14,478 nucleotides of DNA from an uncultured Bacteroidales bacterium (GTDB taxonomy: Bacteria; Bacteroidota; Bacteroidia; Bacteroidales; Bacteroidaceae). Positions 12,494 through 14,478 of the stretch are shown here, piece after piece (position 1 is the first letter of the stretch; each line of letters begins with the position of its first letter). The notes under the pieces were generated by a model. That model ran no database searches and had not been told where the DNA came from. It saw only the letters and a program-made list of their open reading frames with translations. The stretch is from NCBI GenBank assembly GCA_937898885.1, contig CALDKD010000102.1, positions 1 to 14,478 on the forward strand, given 5' to 3'. The position numbers and the translations under genes are program-made.

Positions 12494-14362
12494 TTACTCT
12501 GCTGAGTCTGACTTCTCCGCGGCATCGTGCTCCTTTATCTGACGGAGCAGGTCTGCCGCATCTTCCTTCAGCTTCTCAATCTTCTCCTGAATGCTGTCTA
12601 TAAGGCTGTTGCCGGACTTGCTTGAGGTGTTCAGGAATCCAAGATTGTTCTCGTAGGTCTGAATCTCTGACTTCAGGGCCTCATACTGACGCTGAAGCTT
12701 CTCGCGTGGTGATGCCGCGTTGTCGTTGCCACGCTGTCCGCGCTGACCGGCTCCGCCGAAGCGGCCACCCTCGCGCAGGTTCACAGTTGATGAGAGAATA
12801 TCGTAGATGCGCTTGAATTCCTTGGAGATGCTGTCTTTCAGCTTGAACGGCACATGGCCGATGCTGTTCCACTGCGAGATGAGCTGCTGGATATCGCGTG
12901 TGTCATCCTCGGTGAGGGTTGACGGGTCATACTGACGTAGTTTCTCCAGAATCTCCTTCTTTGCCTTGAGGTTTGCATTCTCCTCGGTGCGCTGGCTGTT
13001 CAGAGTGCTGTTGCGCTTCTCAAAGAAGGCGTCGCAGGCGTCGTTGAAACGCTTCCAGATGTTGTTGGAGTATTTCTTGGCCACCGGACCTATCTCCTTC
13101 CACTCCTGACGGAGGGCCGCTATTTTCTCGGCTGTGGCCTTCCACTCGGTGGTCTCCTTAAGTGCCTCGACCTGCTCGCAGAGCTTGAGCTTTTTCTCAA
13201 GATTGTCGCCCATACCCTCCTTAGCCTGCTTGAAGAACTCTGCCTTGCTGTTGAAGAAGTTGTCGCAGGCGGTGCGGAAACGCTCGAATATCTTGGTGTT
13301 TGCCTTCTGCGGCGCGCGGCCTATGCCTTTCCACTTGTTCTGCAGGGCTATAATCTCCTGGGTCTTGTCGTTCCAGTCCTGATATTTGGTGAGTGTGGAG
13401 GTGTCGATGCCCTCTACTATCTCGCAGATGACAGTCTTCTGGTCAAGGTTGTCCTGCTCCTGTTTCTTTATCTCGTCAAAGTGCTGCTGATGACGGCGGT
13501 TGACCACAGTTGACGCAGCCTTGAAGCGGTTCCATACCTCCTCGCGTGACTCTTTTGCCACCGGGCCTATCTCGCGATACTCCTGATGCAGTTTCTGCAA
13601 CTGGTGGAATGCTGATATCGGGTCGCTGTCCTCGGCCAGCTTCTCTGCCTGCTCGCAAAGCTTGATCTTTGCCTCGAGGTTCTTCTTGAAATCGTACTCG
13701 CGGAACTCGGCATTCAGCTTCTGGATGTCGTAGTACTGCTCGGCATACTGCTGGAAAGACTTCCACAATTCGGCAGCCTTGTCAGCCGGCACCTCTTTAA
13801 TATCTTTCCACTCCTGAAGGAGGGTACGGAAATCATTGTATGAAGTGGGCTCGGTATTGGATTTCTCGATAAGTGCCTTGAAACGCTCCAGAATGTCAAG
13901 CTTGCGCTTGTAGTTCTCCTTGCGGAAAGCCTCAAGGGCCTCCTGTGCGGCGGCGCGCTTCTCGCGTATGATGTTCATAAGCTTCTTATACTGCTCCTCA
14001 AGTTCATCAGGCTCTGGCTTGAACTCCTCTGCCGCACCTCCGTTCTGGACAAACTCCTGAAGCTGCTGCTCCTGCTTGCCCTTGAGCAGACGGTAGAAGG
14101 TCTGCTTGAGAAGGTCCAGCTCCTGTCTTGGAGAGTTGGTGGGGTCACCAAGTATCTCCTGCAGGCGTGTGATAACCTCCTCCATTGAGGCGGGTACCTT
14201 TATCTGCGGTGCCTCCTGCTCTGGTTCTGATATACTCTCTGCCTGATCCATTTCCTCGGTGGCAGTAATCTCAACCGTGTCTTCTGCTGCCTGTGGGGCT
14301 GCTGCGGTCATCTCGTTCTGAAGCTCATCCTGCTCAGGATTCACTGTTTTCTGGTCGTCCAT
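12494..14362 (-). CDS. DUF349 repeat protein
   Basis: This 622-residue, very charged, mostly helical cytosolic protein has five DUF349 repeats with the recurring pattern W-x2-IG-x-(V/A)P/A followed by W/I-x2-F. Visible cores are LQEWKDIKEVP, HQEYREIGPVA, QNKWKGIGRAP, RQEWKEIGPVA and ISQWNSIGHVP, centred near residues 185, 265, 345, 425 and 500. Residues 1-60 are an acidic Glu/Gln/Ala-rich tail, a Gly/Arg-rich segment (GGRFGGAGQRGQRG) lies near 532-545, and the C-terminus is a coiled coil. The cellular role of DUF349 proteins in Bacteroidota is not established. The frame is open further upstream to a TTG at 14401, but the ATG at 14362 (MDDQK) is the better start because the added residues have no homology-like pattern and would overlap the promoter. 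It ends at the shared bidirectional terminator. Confidence 0.85.
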   Translation of the reverse strand: MDDQKTVNPEQDELQNEMTAAAPQAAEDTVEITATEEMDQAESISEPEQEAPQIKVPASMEEVITRLQEILGDPTNSPRQELDLLKQTFYRLLKGKQEQQLQEFVQNGGAAEEFKPEPDELEEQYKKLMNIIREKRAAAQEALEAFRKENYKRKLDILERFKALIEKSNTEPTSYNDFRTLLQEWKDIKEVPADKAAELWKSFQQYAEQYYDIQKLNAEFREYDFKKNLEAKIKLCEQAEKLAEDSDPISAFHQLQKLHQEYREIGPVAKESREEVWNRFKAASTVVNRRHQQHFDEIKKQEQDNLDQKTVICEIVEGIDTSTLTKYQDWNDKTQEIIALQNKWKGIGRAPQKANTKIFERFRTACDNFFNSKAEFFKQAKEGMGDNLEKKLKLCEQVEALKETTEWKATAEKIAALRQEWKEIGPVAKKYSNNIWKRFNDACDAFFEKRNSTLNSQRTEENANLKAKKEILEKLRQYDPSTLTEDDTRDIQQLISQWNSIGHVPFKLKDSISKEFKRIYDILSSTVNLREGGRFGGAGQRGQRGNDNAASPREKLQRQYEALKSEIQTYENNLGFLNTSSKSGNSLIDSIQEKIEKLKEDAADLLRQIKEHDAAEKSDSAE

Positions 14363-14478
14363 CTTCTTGTAAAGTTTATAGATAACTGCAAATAAACGCA
14401 ATAAAATTCAAATATCTGCTAAATAGATGGGAAATTTCACTGTTACGGCTTGAAATTAGGAGTGTTGGCCTAAAAAAA
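14363..14478. promoter_or_regulatory. Upstream region of the DUF349 gene
   Basis: On the minus strand TTTATTTG (complement of 14389-14396) is one mismatch from TAnnTTTG and would start transcription about 20 nt before the ATG. A 7-bp inverted repeat, AATTTCA (14433-14439) and TGAAATT (14451-14457), lies further upstream. An A run occupies the window edge. No gene is seen. Confidence 0.3.

Noticed and set aside
14363..14401. Upstream extension of the DUF349 protein to a TTG start
   Set aside because: It adds 13 residues without family features and would cover the likely promoter; the ATG at 14362 is more plausible.

Overview
The window looks like a chromosomal segment of a Bacteroidales (Bacteroidota) bacterium. 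The evidence is the recurring Bacteroidota-type -7 promoter element TAnnTTTG upstream of most transcription units, AT-rich leaders without clear Shine-Dalgarno sequences, and gene families typical of this group: a FimB/Mfa2-like lipoprotein, DUF2490 and DUF349 proteins, a FucP-family transporter, a short-LID adenylate kinase and a 2Fe-type superoxide reductase. No tRNA, rRNA, CRISPR array, transposase or phage gene is visible. Thirteen protein genes fill the window with short gaps.

Left part (1-5447). A UDP-glucose 6-dehydrogenase gene (ugd, +) converges on a minus-strand block, and the two stop codons abut at TGATCA. The minus-strand block reads, in transcription order: an XRE-HTH/Gfo-Idh-MocA fusion protein, an APC-family permease 5 nt downstream, a DUF2490 outer-membrane protein overlapping the permease by 4 nt, a palindrome that looks like both a terminator and a promoter, and a LicC-like nucleotidyltransferase. 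The fusion protein has lost the catalytic Lys of the EKP motif (it reads CEMP) and apparently the catalytic His, so it may be a ligand- or NAD-sensing repressor rather than an enzyme. Taken together this could be a small uptake and activation module for an amine or alcohol head group, but the substrate is not shown by the sequence.

Middle part (5448-8296). A roughly 300-nt spacer carries divergent promoters. The next gene encodes a seamless fusion of a complete short-form adenylate kinase with a WbuC-type cupin, the most unusual architecture in the window. It ends at a good intrinsic terminator. A monocistronic FimB/Mfa2-like lipoprotein follows; its stop codon lies inside a 7-bp tandem repeat, and beside it is a perfect 12-bp inverted repeat that includes the end of the convergent LysR gene.

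Right part (8289-14478). A LysR-type regulator is divergent from an apparent operon of desulfoferrodoxin (superoxide reductase), a lipocalin lipoprotein and ferritin, an oxidative-stress and iron-storage set. The intergenic region holds a T-N11-A palindrome overlapping the LysR promoter. It also holds a structured leader ahead of desulfoferrodoxin with four alternating complementary segments that can fold in two mutually exclusive ways. A strong terminator closes the operon. A monocistronic FucP-like sugar:H+ symporter with a nearly leaderless promoter follows, then a bidirectional terminator shared with a minus-strand protein containing five DUF349 repeats.
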